Below, one piece after another: positions 1 to 7,363 of a stretch of DNA of 64,000 nt. The stretch comes from CAYPNF01 sp964411985. GTDB lineage: Bacteria > Verrucomicrobiota > Verrucomicrobiia > Limisphaerales > J093. The position numbers and the translations under genes were made by a program. Where the stretch lies: assembly GCA_964411985.1 (NCBI GenBank), contig CAYPNF010000006.1, positions 124,001 through 188,000 of the forward strand, given 5' to 3'. A model generated the notes under the pieces. The model did no database searches and had not been told where the DNA came from. It was given only the letters and a program-made list of their open reading frames with translations. Every line of letters begins with the position of its first letter. Position 1 is the first letter of the stretch.

Positions 1-713
1 TCTCGAGTGATCCAGTCGTGCAAGAAGACCGGATACCCATCGCGGGGTTCCTCCCCGGTAGCCTGGGAGGCCTCCAGAAGGTCTAGTCCTCCCACGAGGT
101 GCCAGGCGCGGAGTCGTGTTAGGGGTTTCGGTCTGAGAAAATCACTCGGATAGCGAGAAGAGAAGGTGACAGCCGTATCGTCCGCTGGCTGAAGGAAGGC
201 GGCCAGATCACGGTTCATGAACTCGCCGCTGTACGTCTCATAGACCGGGCGTTGCAGGCTGTGACCGTAGGCATCGTGGATCGCCTGGTCGAAAGGGGAG
301 CAGCACACGAGTGCCGCCAGCCAGGGAATAGGCTCTCCCGGGCTGGCCGCGTGGAGATTCGATTTCGCCAGGAGAGACGGCAGGACCTCCCGAGCGAAGT
401 CGAATCCAAGCTCGATTGGGTGGGCTTGCTCGTTGAAGCCGACCCATGCCTCCACCAACAGGGCGCAGAAACGGCGCAGCGCCTCCTCACGGAGCGAGAT
501 CGAGATTCGGCTAGGCCAGACCCATTGCACACTGAGGGGAGTTTCGCCCCATCCATCCGACACACGCCCGTGGCCGTCGATGACGCGAACGTGGACCCTG
601 GCGCAGGTGACATGGGTGAGAGTCTCTGGCCCAAACTTCAGTGGCAGGCGCGTTTGAACCGGCAAAAAGTACAGGGAAGCACCCAGGACGCGGATATCGG
701 TATACTTACTCAC
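1..713 (-). CDS. Enolase-superfamily protein, N-terminal part (3' end outside window)
   Basis: The reverse-strand frame is open from a GTG at 713 to the left edge, about 237 codons without a stop. Its start reads MSKYTDIRVLGASLYFLPVQ, followed by DGWGETPLSV, FDQAIHDAYG and WHLVGGLDLL. This resembles the capping domain of mandelate racemase/muconate-lactonizing enzyme relatives, which abstract a proton alpha to a carboxylate using Mg2+. The catalytic KxK and metal ligands would lie beyond the edge, so the reaction cannot be assigned. No in-frame ATG was seen upstream and the Shine-Dalgarno signal is weak, so the start is provisional. It is divergent from an MFS transporter, which suggests sugar-acid or similar uptake and catabolism (inference). 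Confidence 0.7.
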   Translation of the reverse strand, partial: MSKYTDIRVLGASLYFLPVQTRLPLKFGPETLTHVTCARVHVRVIDGHGRVSDGWGETPLSVQWVWPSRISISLREEALRRFCALLVEAWVGFNEQAHPIELGFDFAREVLPSLLAKSNLHAASPGEPIPWLAALVCCSPFDQAIHDAYGHSLQRPVYETYSGEFMNRDLAAFLQPADDTAVTFSSRYPSDFLRPKPLTRLRAWHLVGGLDLLEASQATGEEPRDGYPVFLHDWITR

Positions 714-795
714 GAGGGAACTTGTCGGGGATGGGGCTGGCCATTTCAAGCAGAGAGTGATCCACGGCTGGTTGCGAGAAGGGCGAGGCAAAGAG

Positions 796-853
796 TTGAC
801 GGCGGGGTTTATTCTGCTAAATTTAACTCCGTTATAATTATAAGAAGTATAAT
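796..853 (+). promoter_or_regulatory. Putative promoter region of the MFS transporter gene
   Basis: An AT-rich stretch in an otherwise GC-rich intergenic region contains TTGACG at 796-801, TAAATT at 818-823 (16 bp spacing), and two further exact TATAAT hexamers at 833-838 and 848-853. At least one probably serves the transporter start at 877. Which hexamer pair is used cannot be told from sequence. Confidence 0.4.
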
Positions 854-876
854 AGATCTATAAGTCTAGTTGTTTC

Positions 877-2319
877 ATGACTTTCCCTCGCATCAGTCCT
901 CCCCATTTCACCGTCACGCAATGGCTGATCTGCATCATTGCGTCGATCGGCTTTGCCTTTGACACCTATGAACTTCTGATGCTGCCCCTCATTGTGGGGC
1001 CGGCGATTGTGGAGTTGGTGGGTGCGGCGCCGGGGTCGCCCGAGTTTGGGGTATGGGTGGGTCGCCTTTTCTATATGCCGGCGTTTGCAGGGGGCGCTTT
1101 TGGCTTGCTGGGAGGGTACCTGACCGACCGGTTCGGCCGGAGGCGCGTGTTGACCTACAGCATTCTGCTGTATGCCGGTTCAGCGTTTTTGGCTGGTTTT
1201 TCGACCAGCATGTGGATGCTGTTGGTTCTAAGAACCACGACTTTCATTGGAGTTTGCGTGGAGTTTGTGGCGGCGGTCGCCTGGTTGGCGGAATCATTCG
1301 GGAGTTCCGAGCAGCGGGAGAAAGTGCTTGGTTACACTCAGGCTTTTGGTTCGCTCGGAGGTTTGATGGTGGCGGTCGCCTACGGGCTTTGTTTGAGTTG
1401 GGGGCCTCGTTTACCAGCCATCGGCGGGGCGGATTCCATGCTGGCATGGCTGGGGTTGGTGAAAGATCCTCATGCCGCTTGGCGCTACACCCTGATGTCG
1501 GGCCTGATTCCTGCCATTCCCCTTATGCTGATCCGGCCATTCTTGCCTGAGTCACCGGTATGGCAGCGCCGACGGGCGGAGGGGACACTCAAGCGGCCGA
1601 GCCTTGCGGCATTGTTCTCGCCGGAGTTGAGGAGGACCACGGTGATCACCACATTGATGTTTGCCTTGGCCTACGGGGCTGCCTTTGGAGCCATTCAGCA
1701 CATTCCTAGAATTGTGCCCGGGCTGGCCGAGGTCAAAGCGCAGGTCGCCGGGAAGCCGGTTCCGGAACAGCGGAAGATCGAACAATCGACAGCAGCCACT
1801 TACACCAAGTGGCAGGAGGTGGGCGGATTGCTCGGTCGATGTCTTCTTGCGGTCTTGGCTGTTCGGATTGCGAGTCGAGTCAAGCTGTTGAGGGTGTTCC
1901 TGATTCCCGGTGCCATTGTGATGCCCTTGACCTTTGCGGTGTTCGCCGTTCACAACCCGCTGCTTTTGACAGTCCCGCTTGGCAGTGGGAGCATGACGAT
2001 TACGGCACTTCACTTGTCTCTGATGGTGGCTGCCATGATGACGATTGCCCAGTTCAGCTTCTGGGGCAACTACCTTCCTCGGGTGTACCCGCTTCACCTT
2101 CGCGGATTGGGGGAGAGCTTTGCGGCCAACATTGGGGGCAGAATGATCGGCACCTCATTCGCGTGGTTGACAGCAACGCTTGCGGTAACGCCGGACCGTT
2201 CCTTTGCCCCGACAAAGCTGGCGTATACCGCCGCTGCAGTGGGGTTGGCGGTGTTCCTTGGGGGACTTCTCCTGAGTCGGTTCCTGCCCGAACCCTCGGG
2301 GGAGGAACTGCCCGATTAA
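877..2319 (+). CDS. MFS transporter
   Basis: This 480-residue protein has about twelve hydrophobic segments and the major facilitator loop signature between TM2 and TM3 (GYLTDRFGRRRV, near residues 80-91). It should be an inner-membrane secondary transporter, probably proton-coupled. A second basic motif (PFLPESPVWQRRRA) near residues 220-235 resembles the PESPxW(L) motif of sugar-porter and organic-acid symporter branches. The loop between the two six-helix bundles (about 275-315) is rather long. Neighbours are an enolase-superfamily gene and a sugar isomerase-like gene, so a sugar or sugar-acid substrate is plausible but inferred. The ATG at 877 has no strong ribosome-binding site. Confidence 0.85.
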   Translation: MTFPRISPPHFTVTQWLICIIASIGFAFDTYELLMLPLIVGPAIVELVGAAPGSPEFGVWVGRLFYMPAFAGGAFGLLGGYLTDRFGRRRVLTYSILLYAGSAFLAGFSTSMWMLLVLRTTTFIGVCVEFVAAVAWLAESFGSSEQREKVLGYTQAFGSLGGLMVAVAYGLCLSWGPRLPAIGGADSMLAWLGLVKDPHAAWRYTLMSGLIPAIPLMLIRPFLPESPVWQRRRAEGTLKRPSLAALFSPELRRTTVITTLMFALAYGAAFGAIQHIPRIVPGLAEVKAQVAGKPVPEQRKIEQSTAATYTKWQEVGGLLGRCLLAVLAVRIASRVKLLRVFLIPGAIVMPLTFAVFAVHNPLLLTVPLGSGSMTITALHLSLMVAAMMTIAQFSFWGNYLPRVYPLHLRGLGESFAANIGGRMIGTSFAWLTATLAVTPDRSFAPTKLAYTAAAVGLAVFLGGLLLSRFLPEPSGEELPD

Positions 2320-2386
2320 CTGGCGGTCTCCGTGGAGCAAATCCTCTCCGCGAGCAAAACCACCAGGCGCTCGTTTAGGATGCGCA

Positions 2387-3355
2387 CTAGCGCTGGAAGG
2401 CTTTCTTGAGCATGGCGATGCTCTTAGGAACGGCCGTGTCAGGGTTCTCCTTCCCTTCGAACTCCACTGAGACGTAGCCGGTGTAGCCTGCTGCAGTGAA
2501 AATTCGGGCGATCCGCCGATAGTCCAGGTCCAGGGTGTACCACTCCCCTCCGCCGTAGTAGGTTTTAGCTTGGACGTAGACGGCGCGCTTGGCCAGCGCC
2601 TCGAGTTTGTCGTAGGGATTTTCGAGAAAATTGCCGGTGTCCAAGAGTGCTCCCAGCCAGGGTGAAGGGAGGGCGTCCAGGATGCGGGTCAGCCCGGCGG
2701 GGGTGCGGGTGAGACCCCAGTGGTTTTCGAGGGCGAGAATGACCCCGCATTGCTCGGCCTTTTTCAGGAGATGGCCTATTGAATCAATACACCACTGGAA
2801 GCCCTCGGCCTCAGAGTGGCCAGGCATGATGGGCTCTTCTCCCCTGGCCTTCATGAGGTCATCAAAGGAACTAATGGTGTTCCAGCGGCCGGAGTTGAGT
2901 CGAATGCAAGGCACCCCCAGTTCGTAGGCGATTTCGATGCACTTCTCCGTATGCTGGATGTTCCGCTCGCGCTCATCCGCAGTGGGATACACGAAATTTT
3001 GGTGGGTCGACAGACAGACGAGATCAATTCCATTTCGGAAAGCGTGACGCTTCAGTTTCTGGCAGTAGGAGCGTCCTTCCGCCGTCAGGGGTTCCTTTTC
3101 CGGAATGTCCATCTGGCGATGGAGGATATCCACGCCCTCCACCCCGATGGCGGCAGCCTTCTCGATCACCGTCTCGATCGAGACCTTGGGTGGCCGGAAA
3201 TGCCAGTAGGAATAGGACGCGATTCCGAGCTTGATCCGCGGCAGACGGGGTGCGGCAGCCGCCTCGGCGGTGAGGGGCAAAGCCGACGCTGCGACCATGG
3301 CCCCGGTGGTTTGGAGAAACGCTCTTCGACTTTGGTTCATGTAAGGAATATGCAC
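2387..3355 (-). CDS. Tat-exported sugar phosphate isomerase/epimerase-like TIM barrel
   Basis: The N-terminus carries a twin-arginine signal (NQSRRAFLQTTG followed by an alanine-rich hydrophobic stretch and an AEA cleavage-like site), so the protein is probably exported folded. The rest matches the AP-endonuclease-2/xylose-isomerase-like TIM barrel family: IKLGIASYSYWHF at the first strand, EGVDILHRQ, LALENHWG (metal-ligand Glu region), LLDTGNF and YVSVEFEGKE at the end. Family members isomerise or epimerise sugars, but exported members are poorly characterised. The true start may be the second Met (MNQSRRAF, at 3340), which gives a standard-length Tat signal. It converges with the transporter gene. 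Confidence 0.8.
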   Translation of the reverse strand: MHIPYMNQSRRAFLQTTGAMVAASALPLTAEAAAAPRLPRIKLGIASYSYWHFRPPKVSIETVIEKAAAIGVEGVDILHRQMDIPEKEPLTAEGRSYCQKLKRHAFRNGIDLVCLSTHQNFVYPTADERERNIQHTEKCIEIAYELGVPCIRLNSGRWNTISSFDDLMKARGEEPIMPGHSEAEGFQWCIDSIGHLLKKAEQCGVILALENHWGLTRTPAGLTRILDALPSPWLGALLDTGNFLENPYDKLEALAKRAVYVQAKTYYGGGEWYTLDLDYRRIARIFTAAGYTGYVSVEFEGKENPDTAVPKSIAMLKKAFQR

Positions 3356-3448
3356 TAACGCCCTGATTTTTCCAAGTATTCCCTTCTCGGCGTCGGCTCA
3401 GCCTGAGCTACCATCCCCAAACCCGCGTGGTACGGGAGGTCCGGAGAG

Positions 3449-3856
3449 TCACTTCTTGCGGCCAAAGAAGGACCACCTCGACTGGCCACCCAACTGCTCC
3501 ATTTGCACTTTGAGTTGGCCGAGCATCGACTGCCAGCTAATAAAGAGCTTGTGCCACTGTGCCTCGAGGGCCTTCAACCCTCCTTCGTTCAACTCGCTCA
3601 TGAAGCGAATGGATGGGGCGGCGGCGATCAGATTGTGGACTTCTTCCTTGCTGGGCAGGCCGCCTTCGATTCGGTTTAGGATCCATTCCAGCTCTTGAGT
3701 GACGACGCTCTTGATTTCGAGAAACTGGTCCTCGTCTTCCTGGGCGAAGTGCTTGGCTCGGGCCAGGCCAAAGTAGTGGTTGAATTGCTTCCAGCATTCG
3801 ACGAAATGCTCAAGGTGGGCGATCACCTCTTCCAGTTTCTTGCTCTGGTTGCTCAT
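3449..3856 (-). CDS. Helical protein of unknown function, third gene of the roadblock operon
   Basis: I do not recognise this 135-residue protein. It is hydrophilic, predicted mostly helical, rich in Glu, Leu and Trp, and ends in a basic tail (FFGRKK). The start is the ATG at 3856, four bases after the stop of the preceding gene. The frame continues upstream over that gene, but that part would be low-complexity and is unlikely to be translated. The tight packing behind a response regulator and a roadblock-like protein suggests a shared signalling or scaffold role (inference). Confidence 0.65.
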   Translation of the reverse strand: MSNQSKKLEEVIAHLEHFVECWKQFNHYFGLARAKHFAQEDEDQFLEIKSVVTQELEWILNRIEGGLPSKEEVHNLIAAAPSIRFMSELNEGGLKALEAQWHKLFISWQSMLGQLKVQMEQLGGQSRWSFFGRKK

Positions 3857-3860
3857 GGGG

Positions 3861-4181
3861 TCAGTGGTGGGGGGAGGGCTTGTGGTTTGCGTGGGGCCTG
3901 GGGACCAAAAAAATGATCGCACCAGAGCGAAGTACTCGGGCGGTTATCTTGAAACCGGGATAGTGCACGGTGAACTCCTCAATGCGGAGTTGCGCCATTT
4001 GAGAACTGCGTAGGGCGTTCAGCATGGCGCGGCTCAAGTGATCCATGGTCTCCCTCGGGAAATTACCTGGGAGGGTCGACGAGATGACTTTGCCGTTGCT
4101 GTCGATGGTATAGCTTCCGCCCGCCAGCTGGGCTGGTTGGCGCTTCTTGTTTCCTTGGAAAAGCCGGCTTAGGAAACCCAT
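3861..4181 (-). CDS. Small roadblock/LC7-like protein
   Basis: This 106-residue protein reads as one compact alpha/beta domain: SYTIDSNGKVISSTL, a central helix (ETMDHLSRAMLNALRSSQ), then alternating strands ending in GAIIFLVPRP. The hairpin, helix and three-strand order with a D-x-x-G-K-V turn resembles roadblock/LC7 (MglB-like) domains, which dimerise and often bind small GTPases or act as scaffolds. The match is by pattern, not search. Its ATG lies 13 bases inside the preceding response-regulator gene, suggesting translational coupling. The C-terminal tail is rich in His and Pro. Confidence 0.55.
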   Translation of the reverse strand: MGFLSRLFQGNKKRQPAQLAGGSYTIDSNGKVISSTLPGNFPRETMDHLSRAMLNALRSSQMAQLRIEEFTVHYPGFKITARVLRSGAIIFLVPRPHANHKPSPHH

Positions 4182-5293
4182 TTGGAGAGGATCAATTTGA
4201 GGGTTTCACGGGCGCTTTCAGGAGCCATCGTGCGATCAAAACCGACGCAGACCAAATTCCCGGCTTTGGGAGCGATTGAAAGTCGCATTGCGGGGGTGAG
4301 GACTTCGATATGCGTTACCGACTCCAACTCCAGTTCCGAGCCCAGTTGATTGAATCCTTTGATTGCGCCCGAGCACCACCGCTCCAGTTCGTCAGGGTTC
4401 TCAGCCCCCCAGGAGTCAATCCGCGGCGCCGAGTCAAGGCCCTCTTGGACAGGCCTACGAGCGCTCAGCACAAGGTGAACGCCATCCAAGCGGGTGAACT
4501 CGGCCAGGCTGATATCGGTTTCCAAATCGCTGGGAGGACCACCGGTCGGCTCCGCGGCCGGGGCGTGGTAGCCTTCCTCCGAAGGGGGGCGGAACAAGGG
4601 GAGGCGAGCAGCATTCTCAACGGGGGCGGAAGGAGAGGACGGTCCACCGGAAGCCGGGAGTATTCGCTTGGGACGTGAGTCTTCCGGCGCCAGGACCTCG
4701 CATACGGGATTCTTCCAGATGAGCAGCTGATCGAGGGCGTCTTGCCCCTGGAGGTCAGCTAGGGCCGCATCGATCACCTCGCCATTCTGAATCCACAGCT
4801 TTCCCGATAAGCCCCCTTGGGAACATCGGATGACACAAGAGTTTCTGGACAAAGCCTCCAAGCGCAACAACTCCTGGAGCGAAGTGCCGGCCGGATGAGG
4901 AACATCCACTGCCTCGTCCGCCGATACCAGCTCGTCCAGCCGTTGCAGAAAGACCTCGATCTCCTTACTCGTCGTTGGCTTCTCGCAGTAAAGATCGATC
5001 CCCATTCCCTGCGCTCGACGCTTGAAGTCCTCGTCCGCGACCGAACTCATGACCGCAGTCTTGAGTTGCGGCCACCTCCTTCGAACCACTGCGAGAACCT
5101 GCAAACCGTCCATGCGTGGCAAGCTAAAATCGGTGATGAGCAGCGAATAGGACTCCTCCTCGAGCATCGCAATAGCACGAGGCCCGTTGGTGGCTGTTTG
5201 TACAATCGGCTGAGTCCTGAGGCGCTGGAGTGTCTCACGGTAGATCTCCAGCATGTCAGGGTCGTCATCCAACAGCAAAAGCCTGTGACGCAT
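4169..5293 (-). CDS. Response regulator with DUF4388 and roadblock-like C-terminus
   Basis: The first 120 residues are a complete receiver domain: acidic cluster LLLLDDDPDM, phospho-acceptor Asp55 in LLITDFSLPRMDG, Ser84 and Lys105 (CEKP). Residues about 138-215 match DUF4388/PATAN (SLQELLRLEALSRNSCVIR, NGEVIDAAL, DALDQLL), common in gliding and gene-regulation response regulators. After a proline-rich linker, residues about 258-370 look roadblock/LC7-like (LDGVHLVLSARRP). The second ATG (5293) is chosen because AAGGA at 5305-5301 sits seven bases before it; the ATG at 5299 would have only one base of spacing. No DNA-binding domain is visible. It heads a three-gene operon. Confidence 0.85.
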   Translation of the reverse strand: MRHRLLLLDDDPDMLEIYRETLQRLRTQPIVQTATNGPRAIAMLEEESYSLLITDFSLPRMDGLQVLAVVRRRWPQLKTAVMSSVADEDFKRRAQGMGIDLYCEKPTTSKEIEVFLQRLDELVSADEAVDVPHPAGTSLQELLRLEALSRNSCVIRCSQGGLSGKLWIQNGEVIDAALADLQGQDALDQLLIWKNPVCEVLAPEDSRPKRILPASGGPSSPSAPVENAARLPLFRPPSEEGYHAPAAEPTGGPPSDLETDISLAEFTRLDGVHLVLSARRPVQEGLDSAPRIDSWGAENPDELERWCSGAIKGFNQLGSELELESVTHIEVLTPAMRLSIAPKAGNLVCVGFDRTMAPESARETLKLILSKWVS

Positions 5294-5492
5294 CGACATA
5301 TCCTTGCTTATATCGGCTCAATAGCGAGAAGAGTTTAACGGATCGGGCCCAGAGGGGCAATACGAGACTCAAGACGCAACTCCGTCAAGGCCGGCTATCT
5401 CGGAGCCAAAACCTGACTTACTGATGCGCCACAAAGCCACCAAAGAGTGCGGATAGGCTTCTGCAAAGATCTCTTGACGAATAGCTTATAGC

Positions 5493-6728
5493 CTACTTGG
5501 AGCGTCTTTGTTTGCGATGCACCTGCGCTCCGACCCGCAGACGGAGCCCGTTCAAGCGGATGAAACCCGTGGCGTCGTCCTGGTTGTAGGCTTTCGTTGG
5601 ATCGGATTCCATCGTGGCAATCTGCGGATTGTAGAGGCTCACGAGAGACTTGCGGCCGGCTGTCATGACGTTGCCCTTGTAGAGCTTGAGTCGGACCGTG
5701 CCGGTAACGTGCTTCTGACTCTCCGTGACCAGGGCCTGAAGAGCCAATCGCTCAGGTGCGAACCAGAAGCCGTAGTAGACGAGCTCGGAGTAACGAGGAA
5801 TCAGCGAATCGCGCAAGTGCATGACTTCGCGGTCCATAGTAATGCTCTCCATTTGTCGGTGAGCGAAGTGCAGAATTGCGCCACCCGGCGTTTCATAGAC
5901 ACCTCTGGATTTCATCCCGACATACCGGTTCTCGACCATATCGACCCGGCCGATGCCGTGTTTTCCACCGAGCCGGTTCAACGTCTTCATTATCCCATAG
6001 GGATTCTGCGCTTTGCCATTGACGGCCACGCAATTGCCTTTGACGAAATCCAGAGTGATGTACTCCGACTTGTCAGGGGCGTCCTCCGGGGAAACGCTGA
6101 GTTTGAACATCGCCTTGTTGTTTGGCGCAAAGGCATCCAGCCAAGGGTCCTCGAGGATTCCGGCCTCGTAGGAAATGTGCAAAAGGTTACGGTCCATCGA
6201 GTAGGGCTTCTTGGCGCTTGCCTCAACCGGGATCTTCTTCTCGTCGCAGTAGTCAATCATCTCCTTGCGACCCGGAAACTGGGTTCGGAAAGAGGCGTCG
6301 CGCCAAGGGGCGATTATCTGGAGTTCTGGTGCGAGAGCCGCGACGGTGAGTTCAAACCGGACCTGGTCGTTTCCTTTGCCAGTGGCCCCATGCGCGATCG
6401 AATCGGCCTTTTCCTTGTGTGCAATTTCAACCATTCGTTTGGCGATCAGGGGCCTGGCGATACTGGTTCCGAGGTAGTACTGGCCCTCGTAGATGGCACC
6501 CGCCTGCATCATGGGAAAGATGAAATCCTTGGCGAATTCTTCCTTGAGGTCCTCCACGTAGATCTTGCTGGCACCTGTGCTGAGTGCTTTAGGCTTCAGG
6601 CCTGTAAGTTCTTCTTCCTGACCAATATCTGCGCAGAAAGCGATGACTTCTGAGTTGTAGTTTTCTTTGACCCACGACAGGATCACCGAGGTGTCCAGGC
6701 CGCCAGAGTATGCTAAAACGATTTTCAT
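5493..6728 (-). CDS. argG: Argininosuccinate synthase
   Basis: This is the cytoplasmic enzyme joining citrulline and aspartate with ATP to form argininosuccinate, the penultimate step of arginine synthesis. The N-terminus MKIVLAYSGGLDTSV holds the PP-loop of N-type ATP pyrophosphatases, and GATGKGNDQVRFE, NLLHISYEAG and GGKHGIGRVDMVENR are family signatures. At 411 residues it has the usual length. The frame extends 15 codons further upstream, but the ATG at 6728 matches the family start. No argH or other arginine gene is adjacent. A receiver-like gene lies 75 bases upstream on the same strand. Confidence 0.97.
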   Translation of the reverse strand: MKIVLAYSGGLDTSVILSWVKENYNSEVIAFCADIGQEEELTGLKPKALSTGASKIYVEDLKEEFAKDFIFPMMQAGAIYEGQYYLGTSIARPLIAKRMVEIAHKEKADSIAHGATGKGNDQVRFELTVAALAPELQIIAPWRDASFRTQFPGRKEMIDYCDEKKIPVEASAKKPYSMDRNLLHISYEAGILEDPWLDAFAPNNKAMFKLSVSPEDAPDKSEYITLDFVKGNCVAVNGKAQNPYGIMKTLNRLGGKHGIGRVDMVENRYVGMKSRGVYETPGGAILHFAHRQMESITMDREVMHLRDSLIPRYSELVYYGFWFAPERLALQALVTESQKHVTGTVRLKLYKGNVMTAGRKSLVSLYNPQIATMESDPTKAYNQDDATGFIRLNGLRLRVGAQVHRKQRRSK

Positions 6729-6803
6729 GATTCGAGAAGAGACGGGGACATCATGCCTTGGAGCAGGCTCCACGAAAAGCGGAATCTACATTGCCGAATC
6801 GGA

Positions 6804-7175
6804 TCAGACTTCCAAGGCGTGTTCGATAAGCTGAGGCAACTGGACAAGGAGGGCACCTTCGCTGGCGATTAGGCTAGCTCCAGCCGCACGGGCACTTTCC
6901 GCTAAATCAGGGTCATCTGCCGCCAGGGTACCGATGATGGCGATATGAGTGGTATCTGAGCTCGACTTGAGGCTGCGGATAGCCCGGAGAACCTCTGTCG
7001 GCTTGCTTCCCAGCCCTGCAAAGAAGATCATCGGTTTCAGCTGCGCTGCCAGGTTGGGCAATGCCTCCAAGTCCGAGGTCGTGTGGACTCGGTATCCCAT
7101 ATCGTGGAGGCGATTGACCAATTGGTTTCCCGCCACCAAGCTTTGGTTGTAGACGAGGGCTGCTGGCGACATCAT
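6804..7175 (-). CDS. Receiver-like protein lacking the phospho-acceptor aspartate
   Basis: This 123-residue protein follows the alternating strand/helix order of a CheY-like fold (AALVYNQSLVAG, KPMIFFAGLGS, THIAIIGTLAADD, GASLIASEG). The position expected to hold the phosphorylated Asp after strand 3 reads FFAGLG, and the usual Lys after strand 5 is also absent, so it would be a pseudo-receiver. Family assignment is by fold pattern and is tentative. It is directly upstream of argG on the same strand and may share its transcript. Two ATGs are adjacent at 7175 and 7172. Confidence 0.55.
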   Translation of the reverse strand: MMSPAALVYNQSLVAGNQLVNRLHDMGYRVHTTSDLEALPNLAAQLKPMIFFAGLGSKPTEVLRAIRSLKSSSDTTHIAIIGTLAADDPDLAESARAAGASLIASEGALLVQLPQLIEHALEV

Positions 7176-7349
7176 CCGCGCTTGAGTGTGTACGAGGCTG
7201 AGCTAGCATGCAAAGGTTTTTGGTGATCGAAGAGAGAGAGTCATGAGATGAGTGCGGCTGCGGAATTATGGCATCGAACGCGTTCTCGCGATTTTGGACT
7301 TCACATGGGAATCTCACGTGAAGCACGAGTCATCGGGGCCAGCTCTCTT

Positions 7350-7357
7350 GGAGGGGG
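7350..7357 (+). promoter_or_regulatory. Strong Shine-Dalgarno site of the ABC permease gene
   Basis: GGAGGGGG lies just before the ATG at 7364. It fixes that start and excludes other readings of the upstream sequence. Confidence 0.6.
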
Positions 7358-7363
7358 CGGGCG

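Noticed and set aside
252..863. 203-codon forward frame and a 139-codon reverse frame near the left edge
   Set aside because: The enolase-superfamily frame on the reverse strand explains this stretch with a coherent protein pattern; the other frames give low-complexity Arg/Ser-rich products.
5508..6653. 381-codon forward frame opposite argG
   Set aside because: Antisense shadow of a highly conserved gene with no domain of its own.
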